Shown here: piece by piece, positions 37,211 to 46,839 of the stretch
Numbering within the stretch: the stretch's first letter is position 1
How the letters are laid out: each line of letters begins with the position of its first letter
NCBI GenBank assembly: GCA_965178125.1
Contig: OZ237761.1
Coordinates: 186,001 to 250,000, forward strand
Direction: 5' to 3'
Length of the DNA: 64,000 bases
From: Bilabrum cf. latius
Lineage: Eukaryota; Bigyra: Bicosoecida; Bigyra; Bicosoecida
The notes under the pieces: model-generated
The model's database searches: none
What the model was told of the DNA's origin: nothing
Seen by the model: the letters and a program-made list of their open reading frames with translations, nothing else
Translations under genes and position numbers: made by a program

Positions 37211-37637
37211 TGCGTGATGAGCATGCTTGGAATATGGGTGTTTCTGAAGAAGTCAATGATAACTTGGTGGTTGCAAGTCGCAAGTCAAAAGAATGGTTTA
37301 GTGAATCCAGACTAGATTGAATCAAGTATGGAAATATCCGATATGAAATGTGCGGAAATCGTCGATCAGGTAGGTCGTTCCGATCGATGTTTCTACCATT
37401 CTTTTATTGATCTTCCCTTCTCCGCAAGTTGCGACTTCAAGCTTCCAGTTGCGTACACTTTTGCTATAGCGACGAAAATACGAAAAAGATCGCTTGCGAG
37501 ATCTGCAAACCTCCAATTCACCGCTGATGCAGTCCACCAGTGTATTCGTACTGGTCTCTACAGCATCGTTTCTTGGACTTTGCTTCTTGTGTAGTGTTGA
37601 TGCACTTCGTGAAACGCAGCAACAAAAACTTTCGCAG
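37211..37637 (+). other. Intergenic region, with possible first exon and intron of the disrupted gene
   Basis: An ATG at 37328 opens 14 codons ending in a GTAGGT donor at 37370 in phase 0. The next frame-compatible acceptor is TTTCGCAG at 37637. This would give the disrupted host gene a short first exon (37328-37369) and a 268-nt intron. The model is plausible but supported only by splice-site fit. Confidence 0.3.
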
Positions 37638-37981
37638 TCCTAGGGGAGCTAGCCGCAGTGCTTTCGGTCCTCCCGCCACCGAAACTCGTCCTCCGGGTCG
37701 CTATTGCAAGTGTCTATCCCAACACCACCTCACGTTCCAGTTGTTTGGCTAGATGGCGGGTACATTTGGGAATCGGAGGGCCTCCTGCAGTCGTGCAAGC
37801 CCAGCAAGCCTGAGGAGTGTGAGAGGGAGCCGATCGCTGTCGTCAAGATTGGCAAGCGGAACTCCCATATGTTCGTGGTCGACGACGTGCTGATCAAAAA
37901 GATCGAACATGTGGCCACTCTCGTGGACGAATGCGAGCAAGGTGCTGTCTGCATCGGGTTTGTGGGCAACCCTGCCGGTGT
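37638..37981 (+). pseudogene. 5' part of a host gene split by the element
   Basis: An open frame from the acceptor at 37637 (UAGs at 37641 and 37650 read as Gln) runs to GNPAG and ends exactly at the target-site copy GGTGT (37977-37981). The frame continues at 61432 after the element, in the same phase. The encoded stretch (VPVVWLDGGYIWES, VVKIGKRNSHMF, CIGFVGNPAG) looks like a folded domain, but I do not recognise it. As inserted, the frame would run into the terminal repeat and stop after a few codons. Confidence 0.6.
37977..37981. repeat. Target-site duplication GGTGT, left copy
   Basis: GGTGT directly precedes the TGTTATCCGCC terminus and recurs at 61432-61436 directly after GGCGGATAACA. 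Five to six bp duplications are typical of rve-integrase elements such as Mavericks/Polintons and mavirus-type virophages. Confidence 0.85.
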
Positions 37982-38082
37982 TGTTATCCGCCAAAATGTG
38001 GAGTTATGATAACTCTATTTCTACTATATAGTAGAAATAGAGTTTACTTATATAAAAACTACACACATTTTGGCGGATAACA
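37982..38082 (+). repeat. Left terminal palindromic unit (101 bp)
   Basis: The unit starts TGTTATCCGCCAAAATGTG and ends with the exact reverse complement of those 19 bases. Inside is a perfect 34-bp palindrome (38011-38044, centre CTATATAG). The two arms between stem and centre differ (GAGTTATGAT versus an 18-nt A/T-rich arm), so the unit has an orientation. Folded, it would form a hairpin with an internal stem, like a viral origin or telomere. The identical unit at 61331-61431 has the same orientation on the + strand. Confidence 0.9.
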
Positions 38083-39458
38083 TAAGAGGTCAATATTAAC
38101 CACTTCACAACATCTTAAGCCGTAGTCCTTCATAATGTCCTTCACTTGAACATAATAATTTAATAGCTATTTATTCATATATCTACCTAATTTAATACCT
38201 TCGCGCCGTTAATGTCTATCTGTTAGACCTTTACTTTACTTAATCTGTTGAGTGAATCCCTAGCCTAAGTCTTAGGATATGCCCGCCCGAAATTGCGGAA
38301 ATATATAGTCATTTAAGAATATATGTTCGCAATTCTGGGCGCGTAGGTGTATTGAGTTTTATATTATGATTTGGTTTTAAGTATCAATTGACATTTACCA
38401 CTTTAGAAAATAACTAAATAAATACTTAAAGAGATTGACAGAAGTATTAAAGTCTTTTTAATACTTCCAATGAAAAATTTAAATTAATAAATAAAACTAA
38501 ACTAATATATCAACTTAATTTATCTCTTTTTTTATTACTTGTCAATCTATACTTAAATAATTGAATATTTAAATATAACTAGAAGGAGATATTAATCACT
38601 TTATAAAGTCTTTTATATGTCATCTCTTCAAAACTTCAAATATAAGGGTATCCCCTTAAAAATACATTCTTTTATCTATCGCCCGAAATTGCGGTAATAT
38701 TATAGCTATTCAAGATATATTTCTGCAATTCTGGGCGCGTAGGTGTATTGATTTTTATTTTTCATAATTCTTTAAATATGTTAAAGTCCTTTGTTTGAGT
38801 ATATGATATAAAGGAATACAAAGCGGGATAACTTAAAAATGATAAATGTTTTGACGATGACTTTAAAATGACTCAATGAACTGGTTTATGTCAAGTGTAT
38901 TACTTTGAAATGATTAATCACTAGATTAAATGGAAAATATAGGATAATAAAATATGGTATAGTATAATACTAGCGCCCGAAATTGCGGTAATATATTAGG
39001 ATATTAAGATATATTGTCGCAATTCTGGGCGCGTAGGTGTATTGAGTTTTATATTTTGTTAATTTTGACATAGTTATCTTATAGAGGTGTAATTTTGTAA
39101 TAAAGATATTTCTAGTATGTGCTATATTAAATGTCCAGAAATGACGGCCCGAAATTGCGGTAATATATTAGGATATTAAGATATATTGTCGCAATTCTGG
39201 GCGCTTAGGTGTCTTCAATAATTAATAATCAACTACTTCTTTATTTTGATTAATTTTTTTGACTTACCGTTCATTTTATTGACCACTTAACGGGATATCA
39301 CAAAAAGACTTAACCACTTGACGAGATATTTTAAAATAACTAATAATAAATATGACCGCCCCAAATTGCGGAAATATATAAGTATCAAGAAAATTATGTT
39401 TGCAATTCTGGGCGCTCACCCGTATTCAATTTTACATATTCACTAAGTCATACCACTT
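37982..39458 (+). repeat. Left terminal inverted repeat (1,477 bp)
   Basis: It is the reverse complement of 59955-61431 with a constant coordinate sum at both tested ends. A few substitutions and compensating one-base indels occur (for example near 38727, 38783, 38821 and 39447), so the repeats are old enough to have diverged slightly. It holds five copies of the 58-bp hairpin repeat (38284, 38680, 38974, 39146, 39357) and no gene. The outermost 101 bp are the exception: they match the other end in direct orientation. Confidence 0.92.
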
Positions 39459-39518
39459 ATTTTAAGTCATTTTCTAGTTTAAAAAACTTAAAGATTTATC
39501 TAGTATATTACTATAGTA

Positions 39519-39728
39519 ATGCCAGATATTAAAGATGTATTAAAATAGGTTCAAGACATTATGGAAGATTATCAAAGACTCAAGGAATAGGAGACCAAAA
39601 AGAAAGAAGCTATTAAAAAAGCTAAATAGAAATATTACCAAAAGAATCAAGAGAAATGGAAGGGGTACTATTAGAAGAGAAAACAGGTTAAGGATGAACC
39701 AGATACAGAAGGATTAAATAAGACTTAA
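39519..39728 (+). CDS. Small Lys/Gln-rich helical protein, 69 aa, unknown
   Basis: This is the first gene inside the left repeat. The frame from ATG 39519 to UAA 39726-39728 has four UAGs read as Gln. The product (MPDIKDVLKQVQDIM, then Lys/Glu/Gln-rich) is predicted to be one long charged helix or coiled coil. An upstream ACTATAGTA resembles the AT-rich promoter boxes of the element. No family is recognised. Confidence 0.55.
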
Positions 39729-39760
39729 AAATATATTCTATTATTATAGTATTATTAATA

Positions 39761-39973
39761 ATGGATTTAATAGATACCAAATCAAATAATCAAGTTATCA
39801 ATAAACCAATACATCAATTACAAGACTTACCAATAGAGTTTCAAGAGACTATAAGTTATTTACTAATCGGGAAATCCCCAGCAGAAATTGAAAAATTTAA
39901 AAATACTCTAGTTGTGCGCGAAAATCCATCTCAATCCTTTAAGCCAAAATAGTGCGTCTAGAAAATGACTTAA
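39761..39973 (+). CDS. Small unknown protein, 70 aa
   Basis: ATG 39761 to UAA 39971-39973, with UAGs near the end (39950, 39959) read as Gln. The protein is polar with one hydrophobic patch (ISYLLIG). It lies 32 bp after the previous small gene and 30 bp before the primase-helicase, so the three are probably co-expressed. No family is recognised. Confidence 0.5.
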
Positions 39974-40003
39974 AAAATTATCTTTAGTATAGTATATACT
40001 AGA

Positions 40004-42802
40004 ATGACGACCGAACACATATCTAACCCTGTTTATTTCTCAATAGCTCACAACTCTAAACAACCACTTATTAAGTCTTGGTAGAATTTGGAATCTACTA
40101 AACTTATCACCAGAAAGTCAAATCTTAATGTTGGATTACTTACTGGAAGACGTGCAGGTTTCTTTGTCCTTGACTTAGATTGTGAAAAAGAGAAAAATAA
40201 AACTGAATTTCAAAATGGTAAGTTTATTGCGGAATATGGTAGTGTTGATAAGTTTATTCAAGAGATGAATACTTACACTGTCAAGTCTCCCAATGGATAT
40301 CATTTGTATTTTAAGTATGAAGAAGAGTTTAGTAAGAGGTCAGTAAATAGAAAAGAACATATAGATGTGATCACAAATGATAGCTTTATCATGTGTCCTC
40401 CTAGCTCTATCAACGGTAAGAAATACGAACTAATACAAAAGACATCCGTGAAAAGAATACCAACTGACGTCAAGATGTTCATACTACAAAATATCTATTC
40501 ACCACAACTTACAGCTGAAGACTACCGTTATATGATTAAACCCGAAGAATACAAACAATACTTATATCAATTAGGTAAAGAGTATTATTCTAATTCATAT
40601 AACTGGCATCTAGTTTGTAGAGCTACAAGTTATATCGCTAAATACTTAAATCCAGTAGATGGTAATAAGGTATATGATATATTTGATGAATGGAGCAAAC
40701 AAGACGTAGAAAGCTATTAGTCGACTAAGAACAAGATAATTTTTACTCGATTATTACAAAATTCCACTTTTCAATGTGTTGAATGGTTCTTTAACTAGTT
40801 AGATAGTGAAAAGAAACGACTTAGCCTATATTATCGATACAAGATATTCAAGAATAAAGTAGTCAAGAAAGTCAATTAGAAGATTGACCGTAGATATTTG
40901 ACTGCTGACGACAAAGGTCGTTATATTAAATTCTTTAAGAAAGGTATCAACTATGCCGTTAAGTCGGGGGCTGGTTCTGGAAAGACAACTGCTGCTAATG
41001 ATTTATTTAATAGAGTAGATGACAGCTTTTTATCAGTTGTTAGTCGTATTTTATTAGGTAAGCAATAGATGCGTAGTCTTCCAAAATCAACTAAATTCTA
41101 TCAAGACCATAAATACAAATAGGGTGATAGTATTGTTATTACTCCTGAAAGTATTGTTAGTCTTAGCAATTATAACTTTAAGGATTATATTGTCTTTTTA
41201 GATGAGTTTAATAGTATCTTAGAACACTGTTTAAGTTCTACGACTTTATATGGTAGGCGACCAATGAGTTTCATTACTCTTATTCGTGCTCTTACCACTT
41301 GTAAGTAGTTCATAGTAGCAGATGCTGACTTATCTCAAGATGCTCTATATTTCTTAGAATTATTAAAATTAGATTATCAATATATTAGGAATGACAGAAA
41401 CAGGTTCAAGGGCACCAAAACTGTATTTGTTAATGACGAACAGACTTTTAGAGATGAGTTAATGAAACACAAGAAATTTATGCTTGCTAGTGATAGTAAG
41501 ACAAAAGCTGATATAATCAATGAGTTAATTAGTCTTAAAATTATAGATAACGAGAAAGATAAGAAATTAAATAAAATCTTAATACTTACAGCAGAAAGCG
41601 AAGACAAAGACTATGATATGGATTTGTTTGATATCATTATCTTCTCACCTAAAGTCATTTACGGGATAGATAGCACTATGACTAGACCAGTCTTTGGTTA
41701 TTTCAAAGGTCATACTATCACACCTCCCCAAATGGTTCAATAGCTTAACAGATGTAGAAACCCATCACATATCACTATATTTTTTGATTACTAGAAAGGA
41801 CGATCTAGCACATATGAAAGTCTTTCACAAGTTAAATCTTTTATGGCTACCTCTTTAAAAGACTACGAAGAATTAGTTAAATTTGTCAGTGATACATATC
41901 CCGACTTCAACGAGGTAGAAGTAGAAGACAAAGTAGAAGAAGAAATGAGCAAAGTTAAAATCATATTCAAGAAACTATATCGTAATTATCTTTACAAGGT
42001 AGATTGTTATAAGACAAACCCTAAATTACATATGATCAAGTAGTTAATTGATACCGGTTATGACGTGTCTTATGATTTATCTGTTAAGATCACCAGATGT
42101 AAGGATAAAGAAATCAAAGATACCATTAAAGAAAAACAACTTGAAAATTTTGATATTAATTGTCTTAATGTCAAGAAGATTAATAAATATTTAGACTTAG
42201 ATGAAGGTGATATTGACAAATACAAAGAGTACTTTATTAATAAAGGTAAGTTATCTAATTTATTTAATTTCAATAAATTCTTTAGACAAGATGATAAGCA
42301 CTTACTTGTGAAAGCAATTAATAAAGGCGAGTTTGATATTATCAATGCTAAGTCTAGTTCTAGAAAATTAGTCTTACTTAATAAGATGATTGATACTTTA
42401 GGTCTTAAAAGAACTAATCTTGATTATAATATCAAAAAGAAAGTATTAGATCAAGACTTAACAGATGAATATAGGACAGTGTATGACTGCCAAAGAAGAA
42501 GTAAAGTTGACTTATCCACTGATAAAGGTCTTTATTACGAAATACTTAAAGTATATAAATCAATGTTTGGGAAAGACATATTTATGACTTGTAAGAAAAA
42601 GAAAATTAACTATGATGTAGAATTTAATTAGGATATTATTGATGAGATGGAATATATCTGGTCTAACAAGAAAAAGACTCGTGAAGTAGATATATTTGTT
42701 GATGATGAAGAGGTTCAATTACCCGATGAAGAGATAGAGGTTGACTTAGACCCCGCTTTATTTGTTGATGAGGATAATGATCCACTAGAACAACAAAATT
42801 AA
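40004..42802 (+). CDS. Primase-helicase (AEP-like primase plus helicase), 932 aa
   Basis: This is the likely replication protein of the element. The frame spans eleven in-frame UAGs and ends at UAA. The N-terminal 200 residues match primase-polymerases: KQPLIKSW-(UAG)-N near residue 25, the metal site VLDLDCE (about 55), NGYHLYF (about 98) and DVITNDSFIMCPPS. The C-terminal part is a helicase with Walker A VKSGAGSGKTTAAND (about 324), Walker B YIVFLDEFNSIL (about 398) and the late motifs KVIYGIDSTMTRPVFGYF and QMVQQLNRCRN. These recall herpesvirus UL9-like/NCLDV origin-binding helicases rather than SF3. An acidic tail closes the protein. The promoter-like GTATAGTATATACTAGA directly precedes the ATG. 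Confidence 0.8.
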
Positions 42803-42864
42803 ATTATGACTTATTAATAAAAAACTTAATAAGACTTAATAATACATACCTTATATAAAATGAC

Positions 42865-43215
42865 TTAGTGGTCTCTTTTTGTCTTTTTAATTTTTTCTTC
42901 TCTCTTCTTCCTTTCACATTCACTTCTTTCAACACGATACATCAGCTCCTAGACGTGTTTCACTTGCTCTTCATATTCTAACTGTTCCAATGTACTTTCG
43001 AGTTTCTTGATAATATTGTCGAATTTAAAACTAAAGACATTCTAACGATAACCATCACCTTTGTCTTTTGGTTTCATCCATACATATTTATCAAAGTGAT
43101 TCTCAATACTTTTACCTATACTACTGACTACATCATCGACACCTACACCTTTAACAAGACATTCATCTATAAAATTTTGAGATAGTTCAATTTTGATATC
43201 TTCTTTATCTGACAT
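42865..43215 (-). CDS. Unknown protein, 116 aa, MSDK family copy 1
   Basis: ATG 43215 to UAA 42865, with two in-frame UAGs. The N-terminus MSDKEDIKIELSQNFIDE resembles MSDKVDLKISFSQSLVSS of the gene at 43769-44158, and the roughly 125 bp upstream are identical for both. They therefore look like diverged duplicates. The C-terminal half is a Glu/Lys/Arg coiled coil. It is expressed from the CTATATATATAG promoter box at 43218-43245. No family is recognised. Confidence 0.6.
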
Positions 43216-43217
43216 TA

Positions 43218-43245
43218 CTATATATATAGTGGATATTTTTTGGCG
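43218..43245 (-). promoter_or_regulatory. Promoter box CGCCAAAA...CTATATATATAG
   Basis: On the minus strand this reads CGCCAAAAAATATCC then ACTATATATATAG, two bases before the ATG. The same box precedes genes starting at 44158, 44723 and 58295, with a partial copy at 55709, which makes it a shared element promoter. Confidence 0.6.
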
Positions 43246-43274
43246 AAAGTAATAAACTAGTCTTAAGATATGAC

Positions 43275-43332
43275 CGCCCGAAATTGCGGTAATATTATAG
43301 CTATTTAAGATATATTTCCGCAATTCTGGGCG
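43275..43332 (+). repeat. 58-bp hairpin repeat, internal copy 1
   Basis: CGCCCGAAATTGCGG and CCGCAATTCTGGGCG arms flank an A/T-rich loop. It lies just upstream of the promoter box of the 43215 gene. Confidence 0.85.
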
Positions 43333-43387
43333 CGTAGGTGTATTGAATTTTTAAATTTATTTGAATATAATATTTTTTACCTCTTGG

Positions 43388-43460
43388 TGCGTTGTGGTCT
43401 TGGTCTAGTGATATCGTGATTGTTTCACAAAGTCAAGGTCGTGGGTTCGATTCCCACCAC
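43388..43460 (+). tRNA. tRNA-like sequence, probably degenerate
   Basis: A textbook A box (TGGTCTAGTGAT) and B box (GGTTCGATTCC in a GTGGG/CCCAC T-arm) are correctly spaced. The acceptor stem pairs poorly, and the anticodon arm only folds with a nine-base loop (TGATT/AGTCA around GTTTCACAA), so I cannot assign an anticodon. It is clearly not a CUA (UAG-reading) tRNA. It may be a decayed tRNA, a tRNA-like RNA or an internal Pol III promoter. Confidence 0.4.
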
Positions 43461-43768
43461 TGACATCGCCGTAAGTCGTTCTGTAAGTCATTTTCATGAC
43501 AAAGCACACGTCTTGCAAGTCTTTGAAGGGAGTTTGGATACTGTAGAAGTAGTCGTAAGTGGTTGTAGCAGACTTAGTCGTAAGACTTAATAGGGATAGC
43601 GGTCCACAGCTGACATTCGCATCTCCGCTACAACAATGACTTACGAATGACTTCGCCAAGTAGTCAAACCATCGGTATAATTACTAGCTCAAAGAAATTT
43701 TTTTTTATTACATAGATATGACTTAATATTAATAACTTTAATATTAAGACTTTATTATTAAGACTTAA
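43461..43768. other. Non-coding stretch downstream of the tRNA-like sequence
   Basis: This 308-bp stretch is less AT-rich than the rest of the element and rich in GTAAGTCGT/GTAAGTC words. It has no convincing gene on either strand; the minus-strand ORF across it is the antisense of the tRNA-like sequence. It may be the body of an RNA driven by the A and B boxes. Confidence 0.35.
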
Positions 43769-44158
43769 TTATGACATATGTTTTTTATATTCTTTAACAC
43801 TCCTATCCATAGCATCCAGAATCATTTGTCTGTGATCTTCTTCAGTTAATGGTCTTCTTTTCCTGTTGCTATCACTTAACTTACAATGAACGTATCCCAT
43901 AATCGCGTCTTGTCTTTCATCAGTTAAGTCTTTAAGTAATTCAAAAACTTGATTTGCTTTATAGTCGGTCGTGTATGAGAACTCCATCATTCCATCTTTT
44001 GGAGTCGGTTGACCTATTTGTCTTAACACTATCTCATTTCCTTCTATCTTACTTGTGATTTTTCCACATAACATCTTACCTATTCCATCCCAATCAAGGT
44101 TTACACTTGATACAAGACTTTGAGAAAACGATATTTTTAAATCTACTTTATCTGACAT
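43769..44158 (-). CDS. Unknown protein, 129 aa, MSDK family copy 2
   Basis: ATG 44158 to UAA 43769, no in-frame UAG. It shares its promoter, its upstream hairpin and its first residues with the 42865-43215 gene. The protein is mixed alpha/beta in composition, with a basic KRRP patch and a charged C-terminal helix (HRQMILDAMDRSVKEY). No family is recognised. Confidence 0.6.
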   Translation of the reverse strand: MSDKVDLKISFSQSLVSSVNLDWDGIGKMLCGKITSKIEGNEIVLRQIGQPTPKDGMMEFSYTTDYKANQVFELLKDLTDERQDAIMGYVHCKLSDSNRKRRPLTEEDHRQMILDAMDRSVKEYKKHMS

Positions 44159-44160
44159 TA

Positions 44161-44188
44161 CTATATATATAGTGGATATTTTTTGGCG
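44161..44188 (-). promoter_or_regulatory. Promoter box CGCCAAAA...CTATATATATAG
   Basis: Identical to the box at 43218-43245, two bases upstream of the 44158 start codon. The identity extends about 125 bp, through the hairpin repeat. Confidence 0.6.
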
Positions 44189-44218
44189 AAAGTAATAAAC
44201 TAGTCTTAAGATATGACC

Positions 44219-44276
44219 GCCCGAAATTGCGGTAATATTATAGCTATTTAAGATATATTTCCGCAATTCTGGGCGC
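44219..44276 (+). repeat. 58-bp hairpin repeat, internal copy 2
   Basis: Same arms as copy 1 and identical to it. It lies upstream of the promoter of the 44158 gene and just past the end of the next gene. Confidence 0.85.
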
Positions 44277-44300
44277 GTACCCGTATTGAGTTTTTAATAA

Positions 44301-44723
44301 TTAATCCATATTAGGGGGTTTCTTATACAAGATAGCAGGGTCGCATCCATTTGTTGGAAAGTCTGCTGGATACCACCCCCATACTACTTTATAAATATCT
44401 GTGCTCGTGTCGTGTTCAACTTTATGATAAAAAATACAATCATAATGAATACCATTCTAATTACGCACCTCTTGCTCCATCTCTTCAATTATCTATCCTA
44501 CCTTTAACTTTGTAAAGCCTCCTTCACTTACATATGTCTTTATATGACCTCTATTATTTACTTGTATCTAATCTTTATCTATTACAATGTCTTCAGGATC
44601 TCCTTCAAGTTCATCATCTAAGTAAACCTTTTGAGATTTAAGTGTTGGGTCTTCTCTATGTGGTAAGAATAAGAATGAATACTCCATATAAAGTAAGTCT
44701 TCACACGGTGATACTGCTGCCAT
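44301..44723 (-). CDS. Unknown acidic protein, 140 aa
   Basis: ATG 44723 to UAA 44301 with three in-frame UAGs, invisible as a gene under the standard code. The protein begins MAAVSPCEDLLYMEYSFLFL, continues with an acidic stretch (DDELEGDPEDIVIDKD) and ends in an aromatic region (YKVVWGWYPADFP). It is driven by the same promoter box. No family is recognised. Confidence 0.6.
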
Positions 44724-44725
44724 AA

Positions 44726-44753
44726 CTATATATATAGTGGATATTTTTTGGCG
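44726..44753 (-). promoter_or_regulatory. Promoter box CGCCAAAA...CTATATATATAG
   Basis: Third copy of the box, two bases upstream of the ATG at 44723. Confidence 0.55.
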
Positions 44754-44781
44754 TAATATTTAAACTAGTCTTAAGGTATGA

Positions 44782-44839
44782 CCGCCCCAAATTGCGGTAA
44801 TATTATAGCTATTCAAGATATATTTTCGCAATTCTGGGC
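44782..44839 (+). repeat. 58-bp hairpin repeat, internal copy 3
   Basis: Variant with a CCCCAAATTGCGG left arm. It lies between the promoter of the 44723 gene and the 3' end of the major capsid gene. Confidence 0.85.
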
Positions 44840-44910
44840 GCGTACCCGTATTGAGTTTTTAAATTTAGTCAATATTTATAACTTTTAAATATTAATTAAT
44901 AATTTACGAC

Positions 44911-46797
44911 TCACATATTGAGCTACTTTCTAAGTTTCATAAGTTGAGCCTTAGTTAATTTCTTACCTCCACTGGTCAAAAGACTTCCACCACTAGTTAA
45001 AAGACCTGCTCCAACACGTTCAGCTAGGTCATTCACTTCATCGGGTAAGTATTCACTTACTGCTTGTCTTGCTTTACGAAGAGCTGGTTTCACTTTATCA
45101 AATTTAGCTTTAGCTTTCTTTCCAAAGTCTACCACTTTACGTCCTAAGTCTTTAGCTTTGTTAAAGGCTCTCTTAAAGAATTGCATCACTTTACGACGTC
45201 TTCCACCTAATACGTTCTTAGAGTAGTTCATATTAGAAAATGTATAATTAGAAGGTTTAGCCACTTTCTCAGGGTCAACAGAAGCACTATCTTCACGCCA
45301 TTCAATAGCGGCACCTCTAGTATTCACGATAATCTTGTCATAGGCACAGAATAATTGAGCTTTATATCCTTGAGACATAGCAGCGGTTGGGGGTTCGTCA
45401 TAGGCTACTTGAACACGAATACTAATAGGGTCAGCACTGTTGCTTTGAATAGTTTCAGGAGTATTTAAATCACTAAGTCTAAATAAGAGCCAGCCATTAG
45501 ATCCGTATACTTTAGAAGCACCTCCTACAGTTACATCTAAGTTAGTAAAAGAAGCATACTCACTATTTGATCCATTTCTTTCACTAAGTCTAAAGATATC
45601 GTCTTGTGTAAGTTCTCCTAAAATAGAACCCTAAGACCTAAGTTGTACTTTAATATTGTTAATGGCAAGTGTTCTATGAGGTGTACCACTAGCTTCTCCA
45701 TATTGAGAATCAACTAAGCACACAGCAAACCAAGAAGGGCAAGTCTAAAGTTGATAATTATTAAAAGTATGGACACCTTTAGTAGTGATAGGATTATCAA
45801 GTTTAGGCTCTTCATGTAGTTCAAAGTCAACAGAGTTGTAGAATATTTGTTTAGGTACTTTCTTCAAGAAGTTAAGATGAGTATTATAAGTAAAGACATC
45901 AAAATGGATCTAGCAATCGGATAAAGCAAAAGCATAGTCTCCATTCCAATCACTTGAAGTATTAAACATCTTATCAATTAAGTTATTTCTCATTTGTAAA
46001 TTAACATTTAATTGTGGATGATCAACAAAAGGTCTAGCATTACCACCCATCATATATTGGAAAGGACGTGCAAGAAGTGCTTCAGAGATTTCAATATGTA
46101 ATTTGACATAGTCTTGAGTTGGTGTTACATTATTATTAGGTATTGGAGTATTAGCATCCACTTTTTCAAGTGTTGCGCGGTAATTCTTACCAGGACCGCG
46201 AGCTTCCATAATACTATCATCATTTACACCCCATTGAAGGACAGACTTAGCAAGACCATTTGCGGCAGTATTAAATTCCCAAGTGTTATCAGCCTAAAAG
46301 ACAGGACTTATTTGTGCTAGAGTGGCACGGTCAAGACTTCTAGCTATTAAATTGACTAATTGATAAGGTGATGAACTACGAGATAAGTCTCCCATTTTAA
46401 CTGTGGAACTTGTGATCATTGAATTTACCATAAATGTAGAAGGGGCTACCTTATTGACGATATCAGTTTGAGCTACTGCTCCATTGTTCTAACTATCATA
46501 GATGTATACGTCAAATGAAACTCTTAGACGGGGATTACTGTCAGTCATTCCTTGATTTGATGGCACTACGAAAGTATAATTACTTCTAAATGCATTAGTT
46601 GCGCTAGAGTTACCACCATCTGGTTCGTAGTGATTTTGAAACTTGGAAGAGTATCCAAGGGTAGTTCCTAGAGTAATAGCTTGACTATCACCCACAAAGT
46701 TGAGTTTTTCGTCAGCTATTTGAGTTACTGGTAGTTCTGAGACGTCATCTACGACTTTGCTTTGTGCTGCTACAGGTACATTATCCATATCAGACAT
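44911..46797 (-). CDS. MCP: Major capsid protein (double jelly-roll, by context), 628 aa
   Basis: ATG 46797 to UGA 44911 with six in-frame UAGs. Length (628 aa against about 600 in mavirus), beta-rich composition and position directly downstream of the penton gene in the ATPase-protease-penton-MCP block identify it as the double jelly-roll major capsid protein. Blocks such as FVVPSNQGMTDSNPRLRVSFDVYIYD and LLARPFQYMMGGNARPF suit capsid strands and loops. The last 140 residues are a basic tail (GGRRRKVMQFFKRAF, repeated Lys/Arg helices) that could contact packaged DNA. I did not recognise a signature motif, so the call leans on context. Confidence 0.75.
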
Positions 46798-46839
46798 TAT
46801 AAATATATTAAGACTAAAGATATTTATTTATTTTTTACT

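Noticed and set aside
37982-38082. The 101-bp ends as separate MITE insertions
   Set aside because: Each has MITE-like inverted ends, but there is no target duplication on its inner side, and both sit exactly at the element boundary.
43388-43460. Suppressor tRNA for UAG encoded by the element
   Set aside because: No CUA anticodon can be placed in the loop under any fold I tried.
43405-43659. Minus-strand ORF of 84 codons
   Set aside because: Its C-terminus (GGNRTHDL) is the typical antisense translation of a tRNA T-arm, so it is a shadow of the tRNA-like sequence.
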